This document shows, one piece after another, positions 16,433 to 25,417 of a stretch of 39,508 nt of DNA (positions are counted from its first letter, which is position 1; every line of letters begins with the position of its first letter). Under the pieces are notes generated by a model. That model made no database searches and was not told the origin of the DNA. It saw nothing but the letters and a program-made list of their open reading frames with translations. The DNA comes from Planctomycetota bacterium (GTDB taxonomy: Bacteria; Planctomycetota; Phycisphaerae; Sedimentisphaerales; Anaerobacaceae). The translations under genes were made by a program, and so were the position numbers. The stretch lies in contig VRUG01000023.1 in the NCBI GenBank assembly GCA_019456255.1, positions 1-39,508 of the forward strand. The letters run 5' to 3'.

Positions 16433-17028
16433 TCCTCCTCATTTTCTTTATGATCTTCTTTAGTAATTTCCCAACGATTATCTAACTTTTTACAAGAAAG
16501 ATTATTGGCTTCACATATCTTTTTAACACCTTTAATTGCACCATAGCCTAAAGCACCTACTGCTATAGGAAGGAAAGCGGCGGTAATTATTCCGCCTAAC
16601 ATCGAACCACCAACTGCAGCCAAGCCAGACGTAATACCTGATGCTGACAATCCCCCCACAGAACCGGCTACTGAAACTGCCGCAACGGAAGCACCAACGC
16701 CGCCAGCCACTCCGGCTCCGGTTCCAATGAATTCAGAAATCTTCTCTTTATCGGTTTTAGATAACTTTCTGAACGTAGCGTACCCGACTAATTGTAGCCC
16801 CTGCAACTTGCTCATGAAATCTTGACTTGGCAGAGTTTTCTTTCTTTCCAAACGGCCTATTGTTGATTCCCTTACCCCTAATGTCTTAGCGAGTTCTCGA
16901 CGGCTAATTTCTAAAATCATTCTAATAAGCTTCAGTTTTTCCCCGCAGTTTTCTTTTGTTATTTCTTCTTCCATTTTTGTCTTTTGCTCTTCATTTTCCC
17001 AATCCCAAGCATTTCCGCTTATAACCAT
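16429..17028 (-). CDS. XRE-type HTH protein with glycine-zipper hydrophobic domain
   Basis: A 199-residue protein. Residues about 24-80 form a helix-turn-helix of the XRE/Cro type (KLIRMILEISRRELAKTLGV, ESTIGRLERKKTLPS). After a polar linker, residues about 103-165 are almost all Gly, Ala, Ser and Val with GxxxG spacing (GAGVAGGVGASVAAVSV, GLSASGITSGLAAVGGSM), followed by a basic tail KGVKKICEANN. This segment resembles glycine-zipper membrane-inserting regions. So it may be a membrane-linked regulator or an effector with its own repressor domain. The start ATG at 17028 has AAGGA six bases upstream; the TTG at 17061 is less likely. Confidence 0.72.
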   Translation of the reverse strand: MVISGNAWDWENEEQKTKMEEEITKENCGEKLKLIRMILEISRRELAKTLGVRESTIGRLERKKTLPSQDFMSKLQGLQLVGYATFRKLSKTDKEKISEFIGTGAGVAGGVGASVAAVSVAGSVGGLSASGITSGLAAVGGSMLGGIITAAFLPIAVGALGYGAIKGVKKICEANNLSCKKLDNRWEITKEDHKENEED

Positions 17029-17066
17029 TTTTAGTCCTTTCGATTTAGGTTCCTTTTGCAAAATAA

Positions 17067-17095
17067 AAGATACATCAATATTAAATGCATGTCAA
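17067..17095 (-). promoter_or_regulatory. Promoter of the XRE gene
   Basis: On the minus strand TTGACA (17095-17090), a 17-bp spacer and TATCTT (17072-17067) precede the gene; predicted start near 17060, with a leader of about 30 nt. Upstream are two short palindromes, ATGCC-A-GGCAT (17122-17132) and AAGTACTT (17141-17148), possible sites for the XRE protein itself. Confidence 0.6.
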
Positions 17096-17189
17096 TTAAA
17101 AAAAAGTGCACAATAGTTAAAATGCCAGGCATGGTTATGTAAGTACTTGTGAATGATATCCTTATGAGATTATATATTTTTATTTTTTG

Positions 17190-17333
17190 ATGGCGATTAA
17201 TGATTATAAGAAGCAAAATCAAAGACCGTTCCCCACATGGACGGAAGTTCTTGAAATTATCAAGGCGATGGGTTACCGCCAGGTAGCTGAGCCTGAATCA
17301 CTTGCACCGTTTAAAAAAGAAGATTCTGTATAG
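17190..17333 (+). pseudogene. Truncated copy of the 16085 gene's 3' end
   Basis: A 47-codon open frame starting MAINDYKKQNQRPFPTW and ending FKKEDSV. It matches the last 48 codons of the gene at 16085-16432 without indels at a constant offset of 901 bp; most differences are synonymous third-position changes and only a few residues differ (for example KVADPES becomes QVAEPES). The Arg-rich N-terminal half is missing and no Shine-Dalgarno is visible. It could still be translated from the ATG at 17190, which replaces a Leu codon of the parent. Confidence 0.8.
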
Positions 17334-17401
17334 AGCAGTTTAATTTTTCGTGTTCGCTTTATGCCTGTTGCAGTTTCGGCTGGCGGCATCAGAAATACTC
17401 G

Positions 17402-17418
17402 CCCTACAATAAGTAGGG
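17402..17418 (+). terminator. Possible terminator hairpin
   Basis: CCCTAC (17402-17407), loop AATAA, GTAGGG (17413-17418) form a perfect stem followed by TTGCGTTTTCTTCTTTT. The T-run is interrupted, so this is only a candidate. The rest of 17334-17740 has no gene I can support. Confidence 0.35.
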
Positions 17419-17743
17419 TTGCGTTTTCTTCTTTTCCAGCCTCATCCTCACGACGGCCTAAATGCGAACAGAAAAGATTAAAATGCTCTAAAGCCCAAGT
17501 CGTTTTTCACATCCAATCTGAGAAGTTAGTTGCGGTAGTATTCTGCGTTTGATGGGGGTTTTGGAAGTTGGAGAAGTTTTTCATGATGATGGGGGGCAGT
17601 AGGCAAAAATTTCCGAAATGTCGGAAAAAACCGCATCTATATATGCTTAGTCCTCGTTTTTTTTCACATTCGATTATCTCATGGCTACTTAACTGCTTTA
17701 TTAGCAATGTGTTAGCGTTCAGCGACTCCGAATCATTTTAAAA

Positions 17744-17759
17744 TGGCACGGCAATTGCT
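17744..17759 (+). promoter_or_regulatory. Sigma-54 (RpoN) promoter of the glycan locus
   Basis: TGGCACGGCAATTGCT matches the -24/-12 consensus TGGCACG-N4-TTGCW at every defined base, with GG at 17745-17746 and GC at 17757-17758, ten bases between. The predicted transcript start is near 17770. The leader then has a GC-rich hairpin, GCGCGC (17780-17785) and GCGCGC (17791-17796), before the first gene at 17854. Sigma-54 promoters need an enhancer-binding activator, none of which is encoded here. Confidence 0.85.
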
Positions 17760-17853
17760 CTTAATCAATATTGCTTTAGGCGCGCGGTATGCGCGCACAG
17801 GGTTTGTATAGGTTGTTTTTTGGGCAATATGAGATGAGTTGGAAACGCAGCTA

Positions 17854-18864
17854 ATGAAAATTTCGATAATAATCCGCAGCTATAACGAAGAAGAGCATAT
17901 CGCCAAATTGCTAAGCGGTATTGCTGCTCAGACGATTAAGGATATTGAAATTATTGTTGTTGATTCAGGTTCGACAGACGCGACGCTATCGATAGCGTCA
18001 CAATATCCTGTGCGTATTTTGCTGATACCGAAAGAGGATTTTTCATTTGGGCGTTCGTTGAATATAGGCTGTAAGGCGGCGACGGGAGATTTGATAGTGT
18101 TAGCAAGTGCCCACGTGTATCCGGTCTATAAAGATTGGGTTGAAAATCTTATTAAGCCTTTCGATGACCCGAAGGTCGCTCTTGTCTATGGTAAGCAGCG
18201 GGGCGGGGAGACAACGAAGTATTCAGAAGAGCAGATATTTAAAAAGTGGTTCCCTGAAAACTCGGGTTCCAGACAGATTCATCCCTTCTGCAATAATGCC
18301 AACGCAGTGATACGCAGAGAGCTTTGGGAGCAGATGCCTTATGACGAGACGCTGACAGGTCTTGAAGACCTCGACTGGGCGAAGCGGGCGGTTCAGATGG
18401 GCTATCGGATTGCTTATTCGAATAAAGCTGAGGTCAAGCACGTTCATAATGAAAGCCTGTCCAATATATACAATCGTTATCGCAGGGAGGCAATTGCCTT
18501 AAAGACGATATACCCTCACGAGCGATTTAATTCGTGGGATTTTCTGCGTCTGTTATTTATCAATTCGCTAAGTGATTATTACGCATCGATAGTTGGGCGT
18601 GTATTTTGGCGGAACATTTTCAATATCTGTGGATTTCGTTTGATGCAGTTTTGGGGGACCTATAGGGGTTATTCGCAGCGGACGGAAATTTCGAGTCAGT
18701 TGAGGCGTAAGTTCTATTATCCGGGCGGAGCTAAAGTTTCTAAGGGGCAGCAGTCCGAATCACATCCGCAGCGCCGGATTGAGTATGGCAAGGCTTTAGC
18801 AGAGCCCGAGGCTGAGAGCAGCAGCCGTGCTCAGAAGCGAATTTCAATAGGAGCAAATTTATGA
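17854..18864 (+). CDS. GT2 family glycosyltransferase
   Basis: A 336-residue inverting GT-A glycosyltransferase of family 2. It begins MKISIIIRSYNEEEHIAKLL with the nucleotide-binding VVDSGSTDATL segment near 33-43; the usual DXD position appears as the LASAHVYP segment, and GLEDLDWAKR near 168-177 corresponds to the ED motif with the catalytic base. No transmembrane helices, so it acts in the cytoplasm. I choose the ATG at 17854, as an earlier TTG lacks support. It is the first gene behind the sigma-54 promoter and overlaps the next gene by four bases (ATGA). The last ~40 residues are a polar tail. Confidence 0.9.
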   Translation: MKISIIIRSYNEEEHIAKLLSGIAAQTIKDIEIIVVDSGSTDATLSIASQYPVRILLIPKEDFSFGRSLNIGCKAATGDLIVLASAHVYPVYKDWVENLIKPFDDPKVALVYGKQRGGETTKYSEEQIFKKWFPENSGSRQIHPFCNNANAVIRRELWEQMPYDETLTGLEDLDWAKRAVQMGYRIAYSNKAEVKHVHNESLSNIYNRYRREAIALKTIYPHERFNSWDFLRLLFINSLSDYYASIVGRVFWRNIFNICGFRLMQFWGTYRGYSQRTEISSQLRRKFYYPGGAKVSKGQQSESHPQRRIEYGKALAEPEAESSSRAQKRISIGANL

Positions 18865-19544
18865 GCCAGCGTATAGTCGCTTTAGTTCCGATGCGTCATG
18901 ATAGCCAGCGGGTTGCCGGTAAGAACTACCGCAGTTTTGCCGGGCGGATGCTCTACAGATATATTGTCGATACTTTGCTGGAATGTTCGTTTGTAGATGA
19001 AATTGTCATTGATACCGACAGCCCGGTAATTACAGAAGATGTTTCGCAGCATTATCCTGGGGTGAAACTGCTCGAAAGGCCGCAGCACCTCCGCGCCGGT
19101 GAGGTTCCGATGAATGATGTATTGCTGCATGATACTTCAATGGTACAGGCGGATTACTATATACAAACGCACAGCACTAACCCGTTACTGCGCAGTGAGA
19201 CAATAAGCAGGGCGATAGAATTGTTTCTTGAGAATTGTCCTGAGTATGATTCTCTGTTTTCAGTTACTCGTCTGCAAAGCCGCCTTTGGGATGGTCAGGC
19301 AAAAGCGATCAATCATGACCCGGCGGTTTTGCTGCGCACTCAGGATTTGCCTGGTGTCTATGAGGAGAATTCATGTATTTATATTTTCAGCAGGGCCGTG
19401 CTTGAGGCTCGTGGAAATCGCATCGGCGAAAAACCGTTTATGTTCGAGATAGATTCAAATGAGGCATGGGATATCGATGAGGAACTGGATTTTAGCATAG
19501 CGGAATTTTTATACACGAACACTGTTGGATTGAAAGAAAAATAA
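18861..19544 (+). CDS. Acylneuraminate-type cytidylyltransferase
   Basis: A 227-residue member of the CMP-sugar (NeuA/KdsB-like) nucleotidyltransferase family, expected to activate a sugar acid as the CMP derivative. The N-terminus LVPMRHDSQRVAGKNYRSFAG matches the family CTP-binding signature (R-x-x-S-x-R-x-x-x-K-N), VIDTDSP follows near 50-56, and the C-terminal IDSNEAWDIDEELDF has the metal-binding acids. The cluster has no sialic-, legionaminic- or Kdo-type synthase gene, so the sugar acid must come from elsewhere or from the unusual enzymes next door. Start overlaps the previous stop by four bases. Confidence 0.88.
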   Translation: MSQRIVALVPMRHDSQRVAGKNYRSFAGRMLYRYIVDTLLECSFVDEIVIDTDSPVITEDVSQHYPGVKLLERPQHLRAGEVPMNDVLLHDTSMVQADYYIQTHSTNPLLRSETISRAIELFLENCPEYDSLFSVTRLQSRLWDGQAKAINHDPAVLLRTQDLPGVYEENSCIYIFSRAVLEARGNRIGEKPFMFEIDSNEAWDIDEELDFSIAEFLYTNTVGLKEK

Positions 19545-19546
19545 TT

Positions 19547-20491
19547 ATGCAATTTAGAGTACTTATAACAGCTCCGTATATGCGAATGGCGATAGATGAG
19601 TTTCGTCCGGTATTTGAGCAGGAGGGTATTGAGATTGTAATCGCACCGCGGCAGGAACGTTTCGAGGAAGAAGAGCTGCTTGAGATGATGACAGATATTG
19701 ATGGGGTTATTTGCGGAGATGACTGCTTTACGAAACGTGTTTTGCAAAAAGCGAACCGATTGAAAGTTATCTCAAAGTGGGGCACGGGAATAGATTCAAT
19801 AGATCAGGATGCCTGCAGAGAGTTGGGGATTGTTCTTGGTAATACTCCTGACGCTTTTAGTAAGGCGGTTGCAGATACGGTATTGGGTTATGTTCTTAAT
19901 TTTGCCCGTAAGTTAGTACAACTTGACCGGGCCGTGCGAAAAGGGGACTGGGAGAAAGTGCCTTGCGCAGCATTGCATGAATGTACGCTTGGTGTAATTG
20001 GCGTCGGCAATGTAGGCAAGCAAATTGTTCGCAGAGCTATAGCATTCGGGATGCGGGTATTAGGAAATGATTTGGAACAGATGCCGGAAGAATTTCTGAC
20101 AGAGACTGGTATTGAAATGGTCTCTAAGGAGAAGCTATTGGGTCAGGCGGATTTTGTGAGTTTGAACTGCACATTGAATCCGACGAGTCTGCATCTGATA
20201 AGTGATAGTGAATTTGCGTTGATGAAAGATACAGCGGTGATAATTAATACGTCCCGAGGGCCGGTGATAGATGAGCCGGCATTGATAAGAGCGTTGCAGG
20301 ACAAAAAAATTGCTGGTGCGGCGATGGATGTGTTTGAAGTTGAACCGTTGCCTTTAGATAGTGAGTTGCTTGGGATGGAGAATGTTTTGCTGGCGTCTCA
20401 TAACGCTAACAGTAGTGCCGAGGCGTGGGAGAAAGTTCACCGTAATACAATTAAAAATTTATTTAATGGATTGAGAGAGGCAGTGACATGA
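19547..20491 (+). CDS. D-2-hydroxyacid dehydrogenase (phosphoglycerate dehydrogenase-like)
   Basis: A 314-residue NAD-dependent dehydrogenase of the D-isomer 2-hydroxyacid family. The Rossmann motif GVGNVG is at 152-157. The catalytic trio is present: Arg237 in NTSRGPVIDE, Glu266 in DVFEVEP and His285 in LASHNANS. It lacks the ACT domain of serine-pathway SerA. Placed two bases after the cytidylyltransferase and four bases overlapping an SDR, it probably oxidises or reduces a hydroxy-acid precursor of the CMP-linked sugar acid. Substrate not determined. Confidence 0.88.
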   Translation: MQFRVLITAPYMRMAIDEFRPVFEQEGIEIVIAPRQERFEEEELLEMMTDIDGVICGDDCFTKRVLQKANRLKVISKWGTGIDSIDQDACRELGIVLGNTPDAFSKAVADTVLGYVLNFARKLVQLDRAVRKGDWEKVPCAALHECTLGVIGVGNVGKQIVRRAIAFGMRVLGNDLEQMPEEFLTETGIEMVSKEKLLGQADFVSLNCTLNPTSLHLISDSEFALMKDTAVIINTSRGPVIDEPALIRALQDKKIAGAAMDVFEVEPLPLDSELLGMENVLLASHNANSSAEAWEKVHRNTIKNLFNGLREAVT

Positions 20492-21261
20492 AAACAAAAG
20501 AATACAAGATACCAAGCGTTGTAGTGACCGGAGCAGCAGGAGGAATTGGTGAATCTATCTGTGAAGTTTTTCATGAGGCAGGGTACCATGTCGTAGGAAT
20601 TGACTGTCAACCCATCAAAGATGTACCTTATGAGATGTTGTGTTTTGACATTAGCAATCTGGACATCAGGGATTCATCGGTCGATTCATTTTATAGGCAG
20701 ATTGAAGAGCTTGTCGGAGGTGAGCTCAGCGCTCTGATCAATAATGCCGCGGTTCAGATCCTTAAACCTATCGAAAAAGTTACGACTGCGGATTGGAGAG
20801 AAACTTTGGATGTAAATCTTCTGGCGCCTTTCTGGCTTACTCAGCGGTTTTTGCCTTTACTGCGAGCGGCGCACGGTTCTGTAGTCAACATTTCCAGTAT
20901 TCACGCGATTTTAACCAAACAGAATTTTGCGGTATACGCAACAAGCAAAGGCGCACTGGTTTCATTGACTCGTGCTTTGGCGGTTGAGCTTGCCCCTGAA
21001 GTTCGTGTTAACTCGATATTGCCCGCGGCGACCGATACTCCGATGCTCCGCAGCGGTTTCAAAGAAAATCCTGATGGGTTTGATAAATTGGCGAAATACC
21101 ATCCGGTTGGCAGGATAGCTGACCCGAAGGAGGTCGCGGAGTTAGCATTATTTCTTGCTGGTAAGAACGCAGGTTTCATAACAGGTTCAGCTTTGAATGT
21201 AGACGGCGGTATCGGGATATGTCTGCACGACCCGGGATTGCTGTGCAAGGAAACGGTTTAA
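20488..21261 (+). CDS. SDR family oxidoreductase
   Basis: A 257-residue classical short-chain dehydrogenase/reductase. The cofactor motif TGAAGGIG is at 14-21, NNAA at 85-88, and the catalytic Ser136/137, Tyr150 and Lys154 (YATSK) are all present. The C-terminus closes with GSALNVDGGIGI, typical of FabG-like members. It is translationally coupled to the hydroxyacid dehydrogenase (ATGA overlap), so the two likely act in turn on one substrate, probably a carbohydrate acid, not a fatty acid. Confidence 0.9.
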   Translation: MKTKEYKIPSVVVTGAAGGIGESICEVFHEAGYHVVGIDCQPIKDVPYEMLCFDISNLDIRDSSVDSFYRQIEELVGGELSALINNAAVQILKPIEKVTTADWRETLDVNLLAPFWLTQRFLPLLRAAHGSVVNISSIHAILTKQNFAVYATSKGALVSLTRALAVELAPEVRVNSILPAATDTPMLRSGFKENPDGFDKLAKYHPVGRIADPKEVAELALFLAGKNAGFITGSALNVDGGIGICLHDPGLLCKETV

Positions 21262-21285
21262 AAGTTTTTTTTAAGGTAAATAACA

Positions 21286-22785
21286 ATGTCAATACTAAAT
21301 GAGAATACACAAACCAAGACATCAGTGTGTTGCTCGATTATTTTAGGTGCAGGCGATGACATTGCAAAACTTAATTCCTACCTGCTTTTATTAGGTGACA
21401 TGAATTTATCATCTGAATATGAACTGATCGTTTTAAATAATCATGCATTGCAGATTGATGAAAAGCAATTGCAGGTGTATCTGCCGAGGCTAAAGGTCAT
21501 TGATACAAGTGAGTCTTTGACGAAAAAGCGATTGGTTGATATGGCGGCAGAAGTGGCAAAAGGGGAATATTTATTGATTGTTAATGATTTTGTCAGGTTT
21601 GAAGGATTTTTATTAGATGAATCAATTAGAGAATTGGAGTCTTCCGGAGAGAAGGTCAGCCTTTCTTTAGGTGGTGTATTTATGATAGTCCAGCGGAGGT
21701 ATTATCTATGCTCGGCCGATGAATTTGATTTTATAAACAGTCAAAACAGCACTGATTCTGAGAGTAGTGAGAGCGTTGATAGCCTGGAAGAAATTTATAA
21801 GATACAAAACAGCTTTAAGGATACAGCAGAGAAGTATAGTCAATTTGAGTTATTGAATAAATTAGAACCGATGTTCAATCAAATAATCAAAGCCAAGGAA
21901 GATATTGAGTTTTTCAATAATAGTGACGCAAATACAAAGTTTTTCAGAAAATATCCACCGGGACATTTCTATTCACCAATCCCATGCCTTGAAGAGATCA
22001 AATCGCGTGAAGCGAAAATTTTCGGTACGCCTCCGAGACAAATTCCAGGTATTGATTTGAACGAAGAAGGTCAGTTGCAGATACTGGAGAAGTTCAAAGA
22101 ATTTTACAACGAGCAGCCTTTTTCTCCAACTAAGACGGATGAATTCCGGTATTATTTCGAGAATGGTAACTATGGGTATACTGATGGGATAGTTTTGCAT
22201 TGTATGATCAGATATCTGCAACCGAAACGCATCATCGAGGTGGGCTGTGGATATAGTTCGTGTAATATGCTTGATACGAATAAACTTTTTTTCGATGATT
22301 CCATTGATCTGACTTTTATAGACCCCAATCCTGAGCGACTCTATTTGCAAACTAAAAGTATCGGTTATGCAAAAGCTACGGTCATTACAAGGCAGGTGCA
22401 GGATGTTTCTTTGGATACTTTCTCTGGGCTTGAGGAAAACGACATTTTATTTATTGACTCGTCGCATGTAGCTAAGATTGACAGCGACGTTAACTACCTG
22501 GTCTTTGAAGTTTTGCCACGTCTTAAAGAAGGCGTGTATGTCCATTTTCATGATATTTGGTATCCCTTCGAATATGCTAAAGAGTGGATATATGATGGAC
22601 ACGCATGGAATGAGGCGTATATAGTGAGAGCTTTTTTACAATACAATAAAGATTTTAAGATAGCTTTTTTTAACGGCTATTTGAGATATTTTTTCGAGGA
22701 TGTGTTCAGAGAATATATGCCTCTGTGTTTGAACCATCCGGGCGGCAGCCTTTGGATAAGGAAAGTAACTGATAACCGAGATTAG
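21286..22785 (+). CDS. Degenerate GT2-like domain fused to a SAM methyltransferase
   Basis: A 499-residue two-part protein. Residues about 12-140 look like a GT-A (family 2) fold without clear catalytic motifs: CSIILGAGDDIAKL, then YELIVLNNHA and AKGEYLLIVNDFV. Residues about 150-300 are charged and helical. The C-terminal part from about 316 is a class I methyltransferase of the Methyltransf_24 type: IIEVGCGYSSCNML (SAM-binding), DLTFIDPNPERL, DILFIDSSHVAK and the VYVHFHDIWYP loop. A methyl donor role on the glycan is likely. AAGG precedes the start; 24 bp from the SDR. Confidence 0.75.
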   Translation: MSILNENTQTKTSVCCSIILGAGDDIAKLNSYLLLLGDMNLSSEYELIVLNNHALQIDEKQLQVYLPRLKVIDTSESLTKKRLVDMAAEVAKGEYLLIVNDFVRFEGFLLDESIRELESSGEKVSLSLGGVFMIVQRRYYLCSADEFDFINSQNSTDSESSESVDSLEEIYKIQNSFKDTAEKYSQFELLNKLEPMFNQIIKAKEDIEFFNNSDANTKFFRKYPPGHFYSPIPCLEEIKSREAKIFGTPPRQIPGIDLNEEGQLQILEKFKEFYNEQPFSPTKTDEFRYYFENGNYGYTDGIVLHCMIRYLQPKRIIEVGCGYSSCNMLDTNKLFFDDSIDLTFIDPNPERLYLQTKSIGYAKATVITRQVQDVSLDTFSGLEENDILFIDSSHVAKIDSDVNYLVFEVLPRLKEGVYVHFHDIWYPFEYAKEWIYDGHAWNEAYIVRAFLQYNKDFKIAFFNGYLRYFFEDVFREYMPLCLNHPGGSLWIRKVTDNRD

Positions 22786-22812
22786 ATTTTTATGATAGAA
22801 AGTTAAACGTAT

Positions 22813-24348
22813 ATGTTAGAACGAGCTATTGGGTGGATAAAGGATAATACGATACCTGGCAAAGGGATCGTGATTACTTCTAAAAGAGAAGTTTGCTATC
22901 CCGAGGTTACCGGCTATTATATTCCGACGCTGCTGTCGCTTGGTGAGGATAAGCTTGCACATCAGTATGCTCGCTGGCTTGTTTCGGTTCAACAAGCAGA
23001 TGGTTCATTCGGTTTGGATGGTAAGGGATATGCATTTGATACAGGTCAGGTTGTACGTGGTTTTGTGGCATTAGTTGAACAGATGCCTGAATTGGAGTCG
23101 CCATTGCGACGCGCCTGTAACTGGCTTATCGAAATCGCTGATGCTCAAACGGGGCGATTGCAGGTGCCGTCTGCGGGTGGAGTGTGGAAACTTGGCAGCC
23201 GCGGTGAAGTTAATGAGGGCATCAATCTTTATGTATTAAAGCCGTTACGGCAAGCCGGTGAATTATTGAATGAGCCTGGCTATATTCAGTTTGTTGATAA
23301 AAGTCTTAATTACTATCTTGAGAATGTTACTTTGACGGATTTCTCTGCGGCTAATGCGTTGACACATTTTTATGCCTATATACAGGAAGCACTGGTTGAA
23401 TTGGGTTGCGGGGATGTGGCATGTGCGGGTATGGCGTCGGCGGGGAGGTATCAGGATAGCGATGGTGCTGTGCCTGCGTATAGTGATGTCACGTGGGTTT
23501 GTTCAACGGGGCAGGCGCAATTGGCTCAGGTTTGGTATCGTCTTGGAGAAAATGAACGAGCCGATGCGGCGATGCGGTTTCTCGAAGTATTGCAGAATCC
23601 GAGCGGTGGTTTTTTTGGTTCCTATGGCAGGCAAGCGGATTATTTTCCAGATGAAGAAATTTCGTGGGCTGTAAAGTATGCGATCGAAGCTGCTCAGCTT
23701 CAAATAGCAAGCCATTTCAATCAAACGGTAAATATTTATCAGAACGAGATATCTGAATCTGACCCGCGAGTAGAAGGGGTATTAAATTATTTAGGTGACT
23801 TAAATGGTAAGCGTGTGCTTGATGCCGGATGCGGGAAGGGGCGTTATGCCGCGGTAATTAAACAGCGTTATCCTCAGGCAGATGTGACGGCTTTGGATAT
23901 TTCAGAGGAGATGCTGCGATATGTGCCGGATGGTATCAATAAGGTGCAAGGCGGTATTCTTGATATGCCTTTTGGTGACGGGCAGTTTGACGCGGTTATT
24001 TGCATCGAAGCATTGGAGCATGTAGTTAATATTGAAAATGGCGTTAAAGAATTGTCACGTGTTTTGGCTGGCGGTGGCAAACTTATGATCATCGATAAAA
24101 ACAAGGAAAAGCTTGGCCAGCTGAAGATGCCCAGCTGGGAGAAGTGGTTCGGTCGTGAAGAATTACTAGACATGATGTTATCGAATGGCCTCCGTGCACA
24201 GGCACAATTTATTGGACATGACAAAGTTACAGAGCCTGATGGTTTATTCATTGCCTGGATCGGACAGAAAGAATACACAATATCAACGAGAGATGTTTGT
24301 AGTGATTTGAAAAGAAATAACATTTTAGCTGGGACTAATGAAAAATGA
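22813..24348 (+). CDS. Alpha/alpha-toroid domain fused to class I methyltransferase
   Basis: A 511-residue fusion. Residues about 1-300 show repeated helices with QQADGSFG- and NPSGGFFGS-type turns, like the alpha/alpha-toroids of terpene cyclases, prenyltransferases and some glycan-binding enzymes (EVTGYYIPTLLSLG). The C-terminal ~333-450 is a Methyltransf_11-type domain with VLDAGCGKGRYAAVI, ALDISEEML and the CIEALEHVVN motif. No terpene-cyclase DxDD motif is visible, so it is probably not a cyclase. It could modify a lipid-linked or protein-linked sugar. Its stop overlaps the next start by four bases. Confidence 0.75.
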   Translation: MLERAIGWIKDNTIPGKGIVITSKREVCYPEVTGYYIPTLLSLGEDKLAHQYARWLVSVQQADGSFGLDGKGYAFDTGQVVRGFVALVEQMPELESPLRRACNWLIEIADAQTGRLQVPSAGGVWKLGSRGEVNEGINLYVLKPLRQAGELLNEPGYIQFVDKSLNYYLENVTLTDFSAANALTHFYAYIQEALVELGCGDVACAGMASAGRYQDSDGAVPAYSDVTWVCSTGQAQLAQVWYRLGENERADAAMRFLEVLQNPSGGFFGSYGRQADYFPDEEISWAVKYAIEAAQLQIASHFNQTVNIYQNEISESDPRVEGVLNYLGDLNGKRVLDAGCGKGRYAAVIKQRYPQADVTALDISEEMLRYVPDGINKVQGGILDMPFGDGQFDAVICIEALEHVVNIENGVKELSRVLAGGGKLMIIDKNKEKLGQLKMPSWEKWFGREELLDMMLSNGLRAQAQFIGHDKVTEPDGLFIAWIGQKEYTISTRDVCSDLKRNNILAGTNEK

Positions 24349-25400
24349 CTTCGAGCACTTTAACATTTAATAATTTTTGTCTAAGCTCATACCTTGCATT
24401 TCGTTATGTGGTAGAGGAAGGTATCAAGTGGAGAGAAAATATAGTGCCCACATTTCCCAAGGTTGGCCAGCAGTCTCAGATTTGCGTTAGCGATGCAGCT
24501 GGGATACTTGCGGCTTTGCGAGATGTGATGGAAGAAAATTGCAAGGATGACCAAGTGGGGATTTTGCTTAGCAGCGGAATTGATTCAGCTATTTTAGCGG
24601 CTTTGATGCCGTCCGGGTGCAAGGCTTATACGATTCAGTTCGCGGCAGAAAATGCTATTGATGAAAGTGACATAGCGAAGGATTATTCCCAGCGATGCGG
24701 TTTGGAGCATCATATTGTGCAAGTTAGGTGGGAAGACTATCTTGAAAATATGGATACACTTATGTTTAACAAGAATTCTCCCCTGCATCCTGTTGAAGTT
24801 GCTCTTTATAAAGCAGCTTGTAAGGCGAAGGCTGATGGCGTTCAAACTTTGGTGATTGGCAACGGTGCGGATTCTACGTTTGGCGGAATGGATAAGTTAC
24901 TGTCAAAAGATTGGACGTTTGATGAGTTCGTAAAACGTTATACGTTTGTTGAGCCTGATTTGGTTCTTAAAGAAGCTGTTTCAATGGTGCCAAGTTATGA
25001 AGAATACAAGATTGATGATGGCATTGATGTTATCAAGTTTCTAAAGTTTTTGCATGGGACAGGTATTATTCAGGCTTTTGACAATGCTATTGGTTTAGCA
25101 GGTTGTAAAACTATCGAGCCATTCGAGCAGTTATTTCTGGATGCACCTTTGGATCTGGACCGGATTCGAAACGGTGAAAGTAAATATCTGCTTCGCGAAG
25201 TATTTAAGGAACTTTATCCGGACATGGATATTCCGGAGAAGATTGCATTTTCCAGGCCAATGGACCAATGGCTGAAAGATTGGACAGGCCCCAATAGAAA
25301 TGAATTTAAAGACGATATTGATATTGGTCAGTTCTCAGGCGACCAGAAATTTATCATTTATTGTCTCGAACATTTTTTGAACTGTTTTGACAAGGTGTAA
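24345..25400 (+). CDS. Asparagine-synthase-like amidoligase lacking the glutaminase domain
   Basis: A 351-residue protein made only of the ATP-pyrophosphatase (synthetase) half of asparagine synthase B. The PP-loop is LSSGIDS at 75-81 and GNGADSTFGG near 173-182 is the second nucleotide-binding element. The N-terminal Ntn-type glutaminase with its Cys2 is absent, so it cannot itself hydrolyse glutamine and would use free ammonia or another amine, as in beta-lactam-synthetase-like or amide-forming sugar enzymes. In this locus it may adenylate and amidate a sugar carboxylate; that is an inference. Confidence 0.8.
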   Translation: MTSSTLTFNNFCLSSYLAFRYVVEEGIKWRENIVPTFPKVGQQSQICVSDAAGILAALRDVMEENCKDDQVGILLSSGIDSAILAALMPSGCKAYTIQFAAENAIDESDIAKDYSQRCGLEHHIVQVRWEDYLENMDTLMFNKNSPLHPVEVALYKAACKAKADGVQTLVIGNGADSTFGGMDKLLSKDWTFDEFVKRYTFVEPDLVLKEAVSMVPSYEEYKIDDGIDVIKFLKFLHGTGIIQAFDNAIGLAGCKTIEPFEQLFLDAPLDLDRIRNGESKYLLREVFKELYPDMDIPEKIAFSRPMDQWLKDWTGPNRNEFKDDIDIGQFSGDQKFIIYCLEHFLNCFDKV

Positions 25401-25417
25401 CTATAGGATAGAAGTTA

